64,000 nt of DNA from Natrinema sp. SYSU A 869 (GTDB taxonomy: Archaea > Halobacteriota > Halobacteria > Halobacteriales > Natrialbaceae): the NCBI RefSeq assembly GCF_019879105.1, contig NZ_CP082249.1:1674001-1738000 (forward strand). Direction: 5' to 3'. Shown here piece by piece: positions 39,651 through 50,397 of the stretch. The notes under the pieces are model-generated. The model made no database searches and was not told the origin of the DNA. It worked only from the letters and a program-made list of their open reading frames with translations. Each line of letters opens with the position of its first letter. Position 1 is the first letter of the stretch. Made by a program: the position numbers and the translations under genes.

Positions 39651-39869
39651 ATCGGATCGGCGGTTGCAAAGCAACCACGTAGTGACCCGGGAACGGGTCC
39701 AGTGGACGCCTGGACTACACGTACACACGGTCTCATCTGCACGCCGTAGACGCGGCATGCATTAACCCTTCCCACCCGCGTTTACACGGGGTGGTGCATC
39801 GGTTTCTTCGGATTAGACCAGAATCGTCTGCCCCACTTAAGGGGCACGATTCGGTCGTCTTCCGAGACA

Positions 39870-39941
39870 TGGACCCACAGGGATTCGAACCCTGGGCATC
39901 CTCCTTGCAAAGGAGGCACTCTACCACTGAGCTATGGGCCC
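39870..39941 (-). tRNA. tRNA-Ala(TGC)
   Basis: In the 16S-23S spacer, as in other haloarchaea. Acceptor GGGCCCA/TGGGTCC, anticodon stem CCTCC/GGAGG with loop TTTGCAA (anticodon TGC), discriminator A. Confidence 0.95.
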
Positions 39942-40083
39942 ACGTCCGCCCACGAAGGGCGGACAAAGCGTATCACGTTAGCCTCGGTAGTTCAAAGGTG
40001 CCCGATCGGCCATACGGTGGTCGATCGAACGTGGAACCGCAATCCGCTAAGGTGGGTCGGGGCGACGCCCCGATCCCGATCTG

Positions 40084-41557
<1,474 letters not shown>

Positions 41558-41599
41558 GCTATATATGTACTCCCCATAGTGGGGAGGGTCTGTTGGCGG

Positions 41600-41860
41600 T
41601 GAATGTTGCAAACACACTCACACATAAATGGTCCACGTTCGATGACGCTGGTCGGATGACCAAGCGGGCGTCACCGAACTACCAAGGCTAACATCAGATC
41701 CCATCTGTACGGCGGACCGCAGGGGTAGGATCCTCATTTCCGTCGGATGTATTCGTACTCCCTCCGGGGTACATAACCCCTTCGGACTCGAACCATCCGA
41801 GGTGGCGGAGTGCATCACACACGCCGCCTCCTTCTTCGTATATATACAGAATCGCCGATC
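41600..41860 (-). promoter_or_regulatory. rRNA operon promoter region
   Basis: Several box-A-like elements read leftwards: TTATGTACCCC (41766-41776, inside the palindrome GGGGTACATAACCCC), TTTATGTG (about 41621-41629) and TATATATAC (41838-41846). TTATGTACCCC is close to the known haloarchaeal rRNA promoter core. Multiple tandem promoters are usual. CTCCCC/GGGGAG at 41572-41588 is a leader hairpin just before 16S. Confidence 0.6.
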
Positions 41861-41869
41861 ACTACTTAA

Positions 41870-43480
41870 GGCCTACGAACCATAGGTCCGAAGGTAGTTA
41901 GTGACACACAGTAATAGAATGATATCACCATCTCGATCGTGAGAGCTTCGAAATTATAGTGAATGACTATTATCGGTCAGACAATCGTTTAATGAGTCCT
42001 ATTGAGAGAACTCTCGATCGATTACTTCTCGCTGCGTATTTGAACTGCATCATATTACTGGGGATTGTGTGAGATGTCCTCAATCATGGTTCTGGAAGTA
42101 AAATGATAGTAACTGGTGTGCTTACCCGGTCAAATGGGGGATGGAAAGGTCGTTGTGACGCAGATAGGAATTAGAGTATTACGAACTTGCTATTGCATCG
42201 ATAAAGGAATAGTTAGCAACCCATCAGCGACCTGCACCGAACACTCCCTCCGCCAGCGAATACATCGTTCGGAGTAACTATCGATTTCCTAGGGCCAATA
42301 GCAGTATTTTCGGGACCCTGTCTATCGCCCGCTTATGCTCTCGTGCGACGTCGGCGAAGAGATGCTCGTCGAACCGATTTCTCCCTCGAAGATCGTCGTC
42401 GATTTTTTGATATCCGATCGAAGTTGATCAGCGACGAACACCGGATGATGGGGCGCGAGCGCGACCAGTGGATCGACCGTGTGATCGTCCTCTTGAACGG
42501 GGGTTGCGAGGACCCCAACCGTTTGTTGGCCGCTGAACCTGTGCGTATAGTCGGTTCGTTCGGCTGTGACCCCTTCGAAGCTCGCCTAAACGGTGTCGGC
42601 AGCTGCCAGTACGCAAGCGCACCGTCAACGGCGAACGTTCGCGTGTGTATCTCCGGTGCGGGAATCGACCTGCTTCGAATGCCCCGGTTACGTCCGAAGC
42701 GGCTGTCTCAAGGTCGATAGTATCGTCTTCAAATAGCAAAGTCACCAGTCTGACCGCCACCGATCTGACGCGCCTGTTCTCGTCGTCGAGGGATCACTGA
42801 TCGCTTCGATCTGGTCGACACCTGGTTACTGATCGTCGTCTGCGAAGGCAAAATATACGGAGAGCGCCATACCGTAGGATCATCGCGTCACGGTTCGGTA
42901 CAAATGCAATCAGTTCGTCATCGAAGGTGACGACGAGAGTCACCACTGTAGCCGACGTCTCCGGATGAGCCGGCGGCAACTCAACGCCATTCGAATTGAC
43001 GTGGGATGCGACGCGCTTGGACGATGGGTTCAGGGTCTCGCAGATGCTCGGTGAGGTTCCCTACGAGCCACGAACGCGGTTTCGGCGTGAACGAGCCGTC
43101 GCCCAGCGCTTCCTCGATCACGTTCCCGAGAGTGCTGGTCGACACCGCTACCTGGCGAACGCGACAGTGGCCGTCATCGATCAGTTCCAGAATGCGAGCG
43201 CCTATCGCAGTCAAGTCGGTGGCCACGTCATCAAGGTCGGAAGAGACAACGTACTCGAATAGCAATGCAGCCCCGCTTCTGAGCGGATGGTCGTCGTGGC
43301 CGAGGTGTCTCGATACTCTCCTCGGTCGACTCCGACCATCCAAGAGGATCCCCCAAGATCGTCTGCTGGCTCTCACCCACGATCTCAACTCGAGGCTCAA
43401 TCACCACCGAAATCTCGAAAATAAGGGGTATAGACGGGGAATCATACGGTTCCGTTGCTCAGAACCGTGTAGTTTCTGGA
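41870..43480. other. 1.6-kb gene-poor region, partly AT-rich
   Basis: 41870-42300 is clearly AT-richer than the rest of the window and has no coding signal. From 42300 to 43400 short frames exist on both strands, e.g. minus 42981-43400 with DLDDVATDLTAIGARILELI and STLGNVIEEALGDGS, which look like the remains of a protein, but the frame breaks and no family can be named. Probably decayed genes. Confidence 0.4.
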
Positions 43481-43555
43481 TGGGCCCTGACGGATTCGAA
43501 CCATCGACCACTCGGTTATGAGCCGAGCGCTCTAACCAGACTGAGCTAAGGGCCC
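43481..43555 (-). tRNA. tRNA with CAT anticodon (Met, or Ile2)
   Basis: Acceptor GGGCCCT/AGGGCCC, anticodon stem CTCGG/CCGAG with loop CTCATAA (anticodon CAT), T arm GATGG-TTCGAAT-CCGTC, discriminator A. It lacks initiator-type features; whether it is elongator Met or lysidine/agmatidine-modified Ile cannot be told by eye. Confidence 0.9.
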
Positions 43556-43628
43556 TTCAATCGGGAAAAATCGTGCGTGCTAATTAACGTTTGCTGTCCA
43601 GTCTGCTCGAGAAAAATATGGGTGACGC

Positions 43629-43757
43629 CTACGCGGTCAACGCCTCGAGTTCGTCCTCGCTTAGTTCGGCTTTGAGTTCGTCCTCGCTATGAGATTCGAG
43701 GACGTCCTCGCGCTCCTCGGCCTCGAGGTCGGAGACGGATTCGAAGTGGTGGCACAT
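43629..43757 (-). CDS. 42-residue acidic small protein
   Basis: ATG 43757 encodes MCHHFESVSDLEAEEREDVL, then ESHSEDELKAELSEDELEAL. The MCHH start followed by glutamate-rich helices recurs in haloarchaeal small proteins, from memory. Good codon bias. The N-terminal Cys-His-His could bind a metal. Confidence 0.6.
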   Translation of the reverse strand: MCHHFESVSDLEAEEREDVLESHSEDELKAELSEDELEALTA

Positions 43758-43874
43758 AGCATTCGGTAGGACGTACCCGCGTTCAATAAAGGCTGGTTCA
43801 GGCGATCTGACTGCTCACGTCGTTATCTCGAGCGGACGCGAGGTGTGAATCTGACTAGGGAATCGTATCGATGA

Positions 43875-44459
43875 CTACTCGTCTTGATACTCCGCGAGCG
43901 TTTGGTCGGTCGTCCCGGTGCGATGACGCGTCGCCAGTCCAGCGAGGTGTGGCGTCTCGGGGACGATCAGTTCCTCGCAGGCGGTTTCGCAGGCGCTCTT
44001 GCTCCCGGGCAGACAGAAAACCGGCGTGTCGACGGCGATCCCTGCCGTCGCGCGCGAAGCCATGGCTCGCGTTCCGACTTCGTCCCACGACAGCGAGCGG
44101 AACAATTCGCCGAATCCCGGCAGCTCCCGCTCGAATAGGGACGATGTCGCCTCGGGGGAGACGTCGTCAACGGTGACGCCGGTGCCGCCGGTAGTACAGA
44201 CGACGTCGATATCCTGACGCGCGACGAGGCCTCTGACGGCGGTCCGGATTGCCGAGTAGTCGTCCCGGACCAGCAATCGCTTTCGAACCTCGTGACCTGC
44301 GTCCTTGAAACAGTCCTGAATGGTATCCCCGCCCGGATCATCCGGGTCGTCTTCGCCCGCGCGCGAACTTGAGACGGTGACGATTCCGACATAGAGCGGG
44401 TCAATGATGTCGTGACCGTGATCGTCGGTACTCCGTCGCTCGTCGCTATCGTTGGTCAT
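43875..44459 (-). CDS. moaB: molybdopterin adenylyltransferase-like MoaB
   Basis: 194 residues of the MoaB/MogA family: YVGIVTVSSSRAGEDDPDDP, GDTIQDCFKDAGHEV and the substrate loop VCTTGGTGVTVDDVSPEATS with the family TGGTG. FCLPGSKSACETACEELIVP follows. It activates molybdopterin by adenylation in Moco synthesis. An acidic N-terminal extension is typical of halophiles. Confidence 0.92.
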   Translation of the reverse strand: MTNDSDERRSTDDHGHDIIDPLYVGIVTVSSSRAGEDDPDDPGGDTIQDCFKDAGHEVRKRLLVRDDYSAIRTAVRGLVARQDIDVVCTTGGTGVTVDDVSPEATSSLFERELPGFGELFRSLSWDEVGTRAMASRATAGIAVDTPVFCLPGSKSACETACEELIVPETPHLAGLATRHRTGTTDQTLAEYQDE

Positions 44460-44654
44460 GTACTCACGTCACTGGCGGAGCACGATAATCCCTCCCCCGA
44501 ATGGCGAAGAAGGACGCGACGATTCCGCCTGGCCGTCGTCGGTTGCGGACCGAGCGCAACTACGGCTGCCGGATGCCCTCGGATTGTCACGTGTTCGGAC
44601 TGCAAAAGTGACTACGAGCAGTATATTACTCTCGAGACGTAAATCAGGAAGAAG

Positions 44655-44727
44655 CGCCGAAGCCAGGACTCGAACCTGGGACAACCTCGTTAACAGCGAG
44701 GTGCTCTACCATCTGAGCTACTTCGGC
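44655..44727 (-). tRNA. tRNA-Asn(GTT)
   Basis: Acceptor GCCGAAG/CTTCGGC, anticodon stem CCTCG/CGAGG with loop CTGTTAA (anticodon GTT), T loop TTCGAGT, discriminator G. Confidence 0.95.
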
Positions 44728-44822
44728 TTATCATCTGGTAGTCGGGTGTATTTAATAGGACTTTCGTTTTTCCTGCATTGGGTTCGATACTCTTTCACGC
44801 ACTGCTCGAGTACGGGTGCCCA

Positions 44823-46325
44823 ATGAGCGAGGAGGACGGCGACGGCGTTGACTGCGGTTCCACGAGCAATCAGCGCGGGACACATACTGATGATGGCGAC
44901 AAGTCCGACGATCGAGACGGTGATAGCGATCTCGAGCGGGTCGTCGCCGAGATTCGGGAACAGGTCACGCCGGATGAGGACGAACGCGCACGGCTCCGCG
45001 AGGTGGCCGATCGGCTCATGGACCGTGCCGAAGCAGCGGCGACGGAGCTGTGTGCCGACACCGACGTCTTACAGGTCGGCTCGACCGCCCGAAACACGTG
45101 GATCAGCGGCGACCGCGATATCGATATCTTCGTTCGCTTTCCGTCGGCGCTTGACCGCGAAACGCTCGAGGAGTACGGCCTCGAGGTCGGTCACGCGACC
45201 CTCCCCAACGGACACGAAGAGTACGCTGAACATCCCTATGTCAAGGGCGAAATAGATGGGTTCGACATCGATGTTGTCCCCTGCTTTCGGCTCGAGTCGG
45301 CCACCGAGATTCGCTCGGCGGTCGATCGCACGCCATTTCATACCCAGTACCTCAAACAGCGACTGGATGACGACCTCGCCGGGGAGGTTCGCGTCACCAA
45401 ACAGTTTCTCAAGGGAATCGGCGTCTACGGGAGCGACCTCCGGACGCGAGGATTCAGCGGGTATCTCACGGAACTGCTCGTCTGCGAGTATGGCGGCTTT
45501 CGGCCGCTGCTCGAGGCCGCGGCCGACTGGCGTCCACCGGTCGAAATCGATCCCGAGGATCACGCCAGTGCGCGCGAGATGGCACTGCCATCTCGAGATG
45601 AAGAGGGCGACGACGCTGGCCTCCAGTTCGACGATCCGCTGGTCGTCATCGATCCGACGGACCCCGAGCGCAACGTCGCCGCCGTCTGTTCGCGGGCGAA
45701 CGTCGCTCGCTTCCAGCACTACGCCCGGGAACTCCTCGACTCTCCCCGGCTCGGCCCCTTCGAATACGACGAGTCGGAGCCGCTGTCCGAATCAGAGCTA
45801 CGCGAGCATCTCGAGCGCCGTGCCACTACTCCCGTGGCCATCCGATTCGAGGCACCCGATCTCGTCGAAGATCAGCTCTACCCGCAACTACAGAAATCTC
45901 TCGAGGGAATCACCCGGGGGCTGAACGATCGTAGCTTCGACGTCTTTCGGGCGACGGCGATCGCCGGCGAGACCGCCGTCATCTTCGTCGAGCTCGCTAT
46001 CAGCGAGCGCCCCGCAGTCGAGCGCCACGAGGGGCCGCCGATCCACGTTCGTGACCACGCGAACGGGTTCTACGACGCATATGCGGACGACCCGGACGCC
46101 TACGGTCCCTTCATTGAGGATGACCGATACGTCACCGAACGCGACCGAGAGTTCACCACTGCACGCGAGTTCCTCGAAAGCGACCGGCTCTTCGACGTGG
46201 GACTGGGCGCGCATGTCGAAACGACACTCGAGGACGGCTACGAGGTACTGGTCGATGACGAGATCACTGTCCTGCTCGCGGAGTTCGGGACGGAACTCGC
46301 GGACTACTTCACACCGCGTCCCTGA
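44823..46325 (+). CDS. cca: archaeal (class I) CCA-adding tRNA nucleotidyltransferase
   Basis: 500 residues. The polymerase-beta-like catalytic site is VLQVGSTARNTWISGDRDID, with DRDIDIFV holding the two aspartates and a third in DGFDIDVVPCFR. The archaeal Cca middle and tail domains follow (TKQFLKGIGVYGSDLRTRGF). It completes tRNA 3' CCA, consistent with tRNA genes here lacking CCA. The acidic N-terminus of about 35 residues is not part of the family. ATG 44823 was chosen over an upstream in-frame start. Confidence 0.93.
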   Translation: MSEEDGDGVDCGSTSNQRGTHTDDGDKSDDRDGDSDLERVVAEIREQVTPDEDERARLREVADRLMDRAEAAATELCADTDVLQVGSTARNTWISGDRDIDIFVRFPSALDRETLEEYGLEVGHATLPNGHEEYAEHPYVKGEIDGFDIDVVPCFRLESATEIRSAVDRTPFHTQYLKQRLDDDLAGEVRVTKQFLKGIGVYGSDLRTRGFSGYLTELLVCEYGGFRPLLEAAADWRPPVEIDPEDHASAREMALPSRDEEGDDAGLQFDDPLVVIDPTDPERNVAAVCSRANVARFQHYARELLDSPRLGPFEYDESEPLSESELREHLERRATTPVAIRFEAPDLVEDQLYPQLQKSLEGITRGLNDRSFDVFRATAIAGETAVIFVELAISERPAVERHEGPPIHVRDHANGFYDAYADDPDAYGPFIEDDRYVTERDREFTTAREFLESDRLFDVGLGAHVETTLEDGYEVLVDDEITVLLAEFGTELADYFTPRP

Positions 46326-46343
46326 GGCCAGCGACGGTGGCGT

Positions 46344-47375
46344 CTAGAAATCGTCCGGAGTAATGTCGAGGCTGTGCGCGTCGATAACGTCCTCGAGCGC
46401 CGACTCTGCTTTCTCGCCGGGTTCGTCGTCGGGTTCGATCGGTTCACGGCCGTCGAAGGTCTCGTGAACGAGCGCGACGCTGTCGGCGAGGACGTCCAGC
46501 CCGTAGCCGCCCTCGAGGACGAACGCCAGTGCCGCGTCGGTGTCTTCGGCGAGGGATCGAACGCGGTCGCTCATCAGGGCGTAGGCCTCCGTCGAGAGGC
46601 GGATTCGCGAGATCGGATCGTGGCGGTGGGCGTCGAAGCCAGCGCTGATCAACAGCAGATCCGGATCGAAGTCGGTGAGCGCGGCGGTGATCGGCCCCTC
46701 GAGCGCGGCCAGATACTCGCAGTCGTCCGTCCCGGCCGGCATCGGAATGTTCATCGTCGTTCCGTCGCCGTCGCCCTCGCCGATTTCGTTGACGTCGCCG
46801 GTGCCTGGATAGAGCCCCTGTTCGTGAAGCGAGACGAAGAAGACATCGCCGCGGTCGTAGAAGATGTCCTGCGTCCCGTTGCCGTGGTGGACATCCCAGT
46901 CGAGGATCGCGACCCGATCGACGTCAGACGCGTCGCGATCGAGGGCATGCTGGGCCGCGACGGCCACGTTGTTGATGAAGCAAAACCCCATTGCGTTGTC
47001 GTAGATGGCGTGATGCCCCGGGGGGCGACCGATCGAGAACGGCGTGTCGCGACCGGTCGCACCGTCGAGGGCTTCCTCGGCGGCCCAGCAAGCGAGCCCC
47101 GCGCTCCGACGGGCCGCGTCCCACGTTTCCTCGACGGCGGTCGTGTCGGGGTCCCAGCTGCCGCCGCCGTCGGCACAGAACTCCCGGACCGACTCGAGGT
47201 ACTCGCGTTCGTGGACGGCCGCCATTCGGTCGAGTTCGCAGGGGTCAGCCTCGACGTACTCGACGCCGTGTTTCTTCTTCAGTCGTTCCCGGATCGCCCG
47301 TAGCCGGTCCGGCGACTCTGGGTGGCGCGAACCGGGATCGTGTGCGAGACAGAGCTCGCTGTAGCCGAACTGCAT
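46344..47375 (-). CDS. histone deacetylase family protein
   Basis: 343 residues of the class I/II HDAC-like (acetoin utilisation) family. Charge-relay and zinc motifs are present: RPPGHHAIYDNAMGFCFINN, LDWDVHHGNGTQDIFYDRGD and LISAGFDAHRHDP (zinc Asp), then LEGGYGLDVLADSV. It would deacetylate lysine or small amides. The histone gene ends five bases before this ATG, so the two are co-transcribed. Confidence 0.92.
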   Translation of the reverse strand: MQFGYSELCLAHDPGSRHPESPDRLRAIRERLKKKHGVEYVEADPCELDRMAAVHEREYLESVREFCADGGGSWDPDTTAVEETWDAARRSAGLACWAAEEALDGATGRDTPFSIGRPPGHHAIYDNAMGFCFINNVAVAAQHALDRDASDVDRVAILDWDVHHGNGTQDIFYDRGDVFFVSLHEQGLYPGTGDVNEIGEGDGDGTTMNIPMPAGTDDCEYLAALEGPITAALTDFDPDLLLISAGFDAHRHDPISRIRLSTEAYALMSDRVRSLAEDTDAALAFVLEGGYGLDVLADSVALVHETFDGREPIEPDDEPGEKAESALEDVIDAHSLDITPDDF

Positions 47376-47379
47376 CTGC

Positions 47380-47811
47380 TCACTCAAACAACGAGAAGTA
47401 CGTCTCGATGTCGTCGTCGGTGATCGTTCGTCGGTCGGCGTGGTGTGCGAGGATCGCGGCCGCCTGCGCGACGTTGTCCGCGTAGTCCTCGAGGATGTCG
47501 GCCAACGCGACGCGGGCGTCCATCGAGACCCGATAGCGATTGTCGATCTCCAGCCTGGCGATGCGATCGACCGGGGCGACGGGTAACTCGAGGTCATCCT
47601 TGTCGACGACCGTCTCGACGCCGAAATCCTGGGCCATGAGCGTCTTTCGGCCGTCTGCCGTGGCCTCCTCGGCGGCGTCGATCGCGAGTTCGCTCCCGTG
47701 TTCCTGAATCTGCGTTGCGAGTTCCTTCGACGCGTCGGCACTCACCCGAAGATCGCCCGCGTTTCGCCGGATGATCGTATCCACCGGGGCGAACGGGAGT
47801 TCGACGTTCAT
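47380..47811 (-). CDS. archaeal histone, fused doublet
   Basis: 143 residues made of two tandem histone folds: LPFAPVDTIIRRNAGDLRVS with QDFGVETVVDKDDL, and LPVAPVDRIARLEIDNRYRV with RRTITDDDIETYFSLFE. Fused doublets are the haloarchaeal form. It is very acidic. It lies between RPA (upstream, 66 bases) and the HDAC gene (downstream, 4 bases). In Haloferax, from memory, histone and deacetylase genes are also neighbours. Confidence 0.95.
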   Translation of the reverse strand: MNVELPFAPVDTIIRRNAGDLRVSADASKELATQIQEHGSELAIDAAEEATADGRKTLMAQDFGVETVVDKDDLELPVAPVDRIARLEIDNRYRVSMDARVALADILEDYADNVAQAAAILAHHADRRTITDDDIETYFSLFE

Positions 47812-47877
47812 ATAATGATAGGCGAAGCTAACTCCCTTAACGCTTTTCCTAGACGGACGATGAGGTTGCTCGCGACC

Positions 47878-49377
47878 TCAGAATACGTCGTTTGCCTCGA
47901 GGCGGCCGTCACGGACGACCCCTCGGGCGGTTACCTCCTCACCGAGGCCGACGTCGACGTCGGTCGCGATGCTCATCGTTGTCTCACCGTCGTCGAGAAC
48001 GATCGGGTCGCCCGCCTGGACGACGACGCCCGTGAACTCGAGTTCCTCGCCGTCGGACGGGTCGTCAGCGCCGGTATCGGCGCTAGCAGTGTCGTCCGCC
48101 TCGGTCGTGGCCCCACCAGTTCCATCGGCTGAATCCGGCGAGTCGGTCGAACCGGTGCCGTCCGCAGTCGTCCCCTCGTCCGATCCGTCTTCGTCGCCGG
48201 CAAAGGCCGACAGACCGGCGTTCTCGTCGCTCGAGACATCCGCATCGTCCGTGCCAGCGCCGGACCCAGACGAGTCGGACTCCAGGACCGTGATCGTCGA
48301 CTGCCAGCCCGCGGAGGCCTCGAGGTCGTCCTGCCAGCCGTCCTGAATCTCGACATCGCCCAGTGCGACCTCGTCGCCCGGCCCGACGTTGAGGTCGGCC
48401 TTGTCGCCCCAGAGGGCGACACGGATGTCGTCGGTCGCGTCCTGGACGCGGATGTTGCGGACTTGTCCCTCCGAGCCGTCGTCGCGGTCGAACGTCCGCT
48501 TCGGATCGGCCGAGCGGACGACGCCCGCAATGTCGACCACTTGGTCGATTTCGACGTCCTCGATCGGTGTGCTCTCGGGGACGTACTCGACCTCCTCGTC
48601 GACTTCTTCGACGGCACCGCGATTACCGACGTGGAGTTCGAGGTTGCCATCGCGTTCCTTGACGTAGCCGTCGATCACCTCGACGGTCGTTCCGGCCTCG
48701 AGTTCCGTTGCGAGATCGGCTTGCTCGTCCCACAGCGTGACGCGGATGCGACTGGTCGAATCACCGAGTACGAGGTTCGAGACCTTCCCCTCGGAGCCGT
48801 CGTCGCGGTCGAACGTGCGCACGCTGTCAGTGTCTAGAAGTAGGCCGACGAGGTTGACGTTCGAGAGGCCAAGAGAGAGGTCCTCTACGGTGTACGTATC
48901 GGAGACCTGCACGTCGACCTCGGTATCCGGGTCGGGTTCGACGTTGTCGACGCTGATCTCGACGCCGCTAAAGCCCTCCTTGGGTCGGCCCTTGATCCGC
49001 AGGACCTGCCCTTCCTCGAGTTCCTCGATGGCGGCTTCGGCGTGGTCGTCCCAGAAGGCCGCTCGAACGGAGCCGGTCTCGTCCGCGACCTCGACGTTGA
49101 CGACCTGTCCGTCCTCGTCTTCGTCGTCGCGCTCGAAGGTCCGTTTCTCGCCGATCGAGATCACCTTGGCGACGAACTTGGCCTCTTCCATTCCGGGTTC
49201 GATGTCGGCGATGCCGCCGACCTCGCTCTCGCCGACTTCGTGAGCGACGAGCATCGCCGCCGTCTCCTCGTCCGCGAGTCCCCCCATCTGCTCGACTTTC
49301 GCCTCGACGGCCTCGCGAAACTTCTCGAGAGAAACGTCGGCCTCGAGGTCTTCATATACGCCCTCGATGTCGCTCAT
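47878..49377 (-). CDS. multi-OB-fold single-stranded DNA-binding protein (RPA)
   Basis: About 499 residues with three consecutive RPA-type OB folds, each showing an RTFDRDDGSEG-type strand (RTFERDDEDEDGQVVNVEVA, RTFDRDDGSEGKVSNLVLGD, RTFDRDDGSEGQVRNIRVQD), and a last OB-like part (ELEFTGVVVQAGDPIVLDDG) after an acidic Ser/Thr/Asp linker of about 90 residues. It protects ssDNA in replication and repair. ATG 49377 (MSDIEGVYEDL) was chosen over upstream ATGs 49392 and 49407. Confidence 0.92.
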   Translation of the reverse strand: MSDIEGVYEDLEADVSLEKFREAVEAKVEQMGGLADEETAAMLVAHEVGESEVGGIADIEPGMEEAKFVAKVISIGEKRTFERDDEDEDGQVVNVEVADETGSVRAAFWDDHAEAAIEELEEGQVLRIKGRPKEGFSGVEISVDNVEPDPDTEVDVQVSDTYTVEDLSLGLSNVNLVGLLLDTDSVRTFDRDDGSEGKVSNLVLGDSTSRIRVTLWDEQADLATELEAGTTVEVIDGYVKERDGNLELHVGNRGAVEEVDEEVEYVPESTPIEDVEIDQVVDIAGVVRSADPKRTFDRDDGSEGQVRNIRVQDATDDIRVALWGDKADLNVGPGDEVALGDVEIQDGWQDDLEASAGWQSTITVLESDSSGSGAGTDDADVSSDENAGLSAFAGDEDGSDEGTTADGTGSTDSPDSADGTGGATTEADDTASADTGADDPSDGEELEFTGVVVQAGDPIVLDDGETTMSIATDVDVGLGEEVTARGVVRDGRLEANDVF

Positions 49378-49650
49378 TCTATGCTCGTGCATGGTCAGCC
49401 TGCGCATAAGCGTTATCCATTCGGTGTCTCAGAATCTCGTCGTGACCGTCGGAGATAGGCCTCGTCCGTGTCGTACTGGCCCGTTTCAGCCCTGCGAAAA
49501 CGGGTCGTCTCGGCCGCACTTCGACGGCGCTCAAGCGGGGACTCATACGCCACGCTGGCCGCCCCATGATATATAAACGTCAGGGGACCGCCACGCGCCG
49601 TCCGCCCGTCGGTCGCCGTGCGGAACGGTAGCCGTCTGAAACCGACACCC

Positions 49651-50079
49651 TCACCTCGTCGTCCCGACCACAGTCGTCTCAGTCCCGTTATCAGTCATCT
49701 CCTCGGTGATTTCTGTCTCGCCGGCGGCGTGATCGTGCGTCATCGCGAGCTCGGTCGAAGTCACAAACTCGACGGTCGACAGCACCGCATCGTAACATGG
49801 AGTCAGTACCGGGATCGAACTCACTGGTTCGATCCTGTTCGTTGCAAAGGCAACGCACGCCTCTTGATCGGCCTCGATCCCCTCGGCACAGACACCGGTG
49901 GACGTGATGGTCTTGGTCACGATCGTCCCCGACTCGTCGGGGTCCGGTTTCGATACCGATCCGGGGTTCGGTTCTGCTTCCGGTTCCGAACCCCGGTCGC
50001 CGTCCTAGAGAACCCCGCAACCGTCCCCACTGTTACTGCTCCGGCACTGGCACCTACCCGCTCGAGCAGCGTCCGTCAT
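49651..50079 (-). pseudogene. decayed Tat-signal secreted protein
   Basis: ATG 50079 is followed, across a shift, by RTLLERVGASAGAVTVGTVA GF, the shape of a twin-arginine signal peptide. A second shift leads into a Pro/Glu-rich linker (SEPEAEPNPGSVSKPDPDES) and TIVTKTITSTGVCAEGIEAD, CVAFATNRIEPVSSIPVLTP to 49651. At least two lesions separate pieces that read as one exported haloarchaeal protein. Function unknown. The flanking 49378-49650 and 50080-50259 hold nothing recognisable. Confidence 0.55.
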
Positions 50080-50259
50080 CGCAACCGCTCGTTCAGAGAC
50101 GACACATCGAATCCGTCCCCTCACTCAAACGGCGTATTACGGACCCGGGCGGGGACCGATACTCGAGGCCGTGGATTTGTCGGACGGCTGCATCGAATCC
50201 CTGTGCCGGCGGGCGTCTTTCGAAAGGGCTTTAATGTTCACCGGGGTATGAAGATATGA

Positions 50260-50332
50260 GTCCTGATAGGGTAGTGGACTATCCTCTTGGCTTGCGGAGC
50301 CAGGGACCGGAGTTCAAATCTCCGTCAGGACG
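50260..50332 (+). tRNA. tRNA-Arg(GCG)
   Basis: Acceptor GTCCTGA/TCAGGAC, anticodon stem TTGGC/GCCAG with loop TTGCGGA (anticodon GCG), T arm ending GTTCAAATCTCCG, discriminator G. It is followed at once by a T6 run. Its 3' end is repeated several times downstream. Confidence 0.93.
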
Positions 50333-50392
50333 TTTTTTGCGCGACAAACTCACGAGCACCGCGTAGCGGTGCGAGTACCCGTCGCGCGAAAA
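50333..50392. terminator. composite palindrome behind tRNA-Arg
   Basis: TTTTTTGCGCGAC (50333-50345) and GTCGCGCGAAAA (50381-50392) pair around an inner GCACCGC-GTA-GCGGTGC hairpin (50356-50372). Same design as 5847-5888. The T-run directly after the tRNA would end its transcript. Confidence 0.55.
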
Positions 50393-50397
50393 CGGAC

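Noticed and set aside
42343-42720. 125-codon plus-strand frame behind the rRNA promoters
   Set aside because: Arginine-rich beginning, no family, and weak codon bias.
49618-50259. 213-codon plus-strand frame
   Set aside because: Composition is unlike a protein, and the opposite strand shows a decayed Tat-signal protein.
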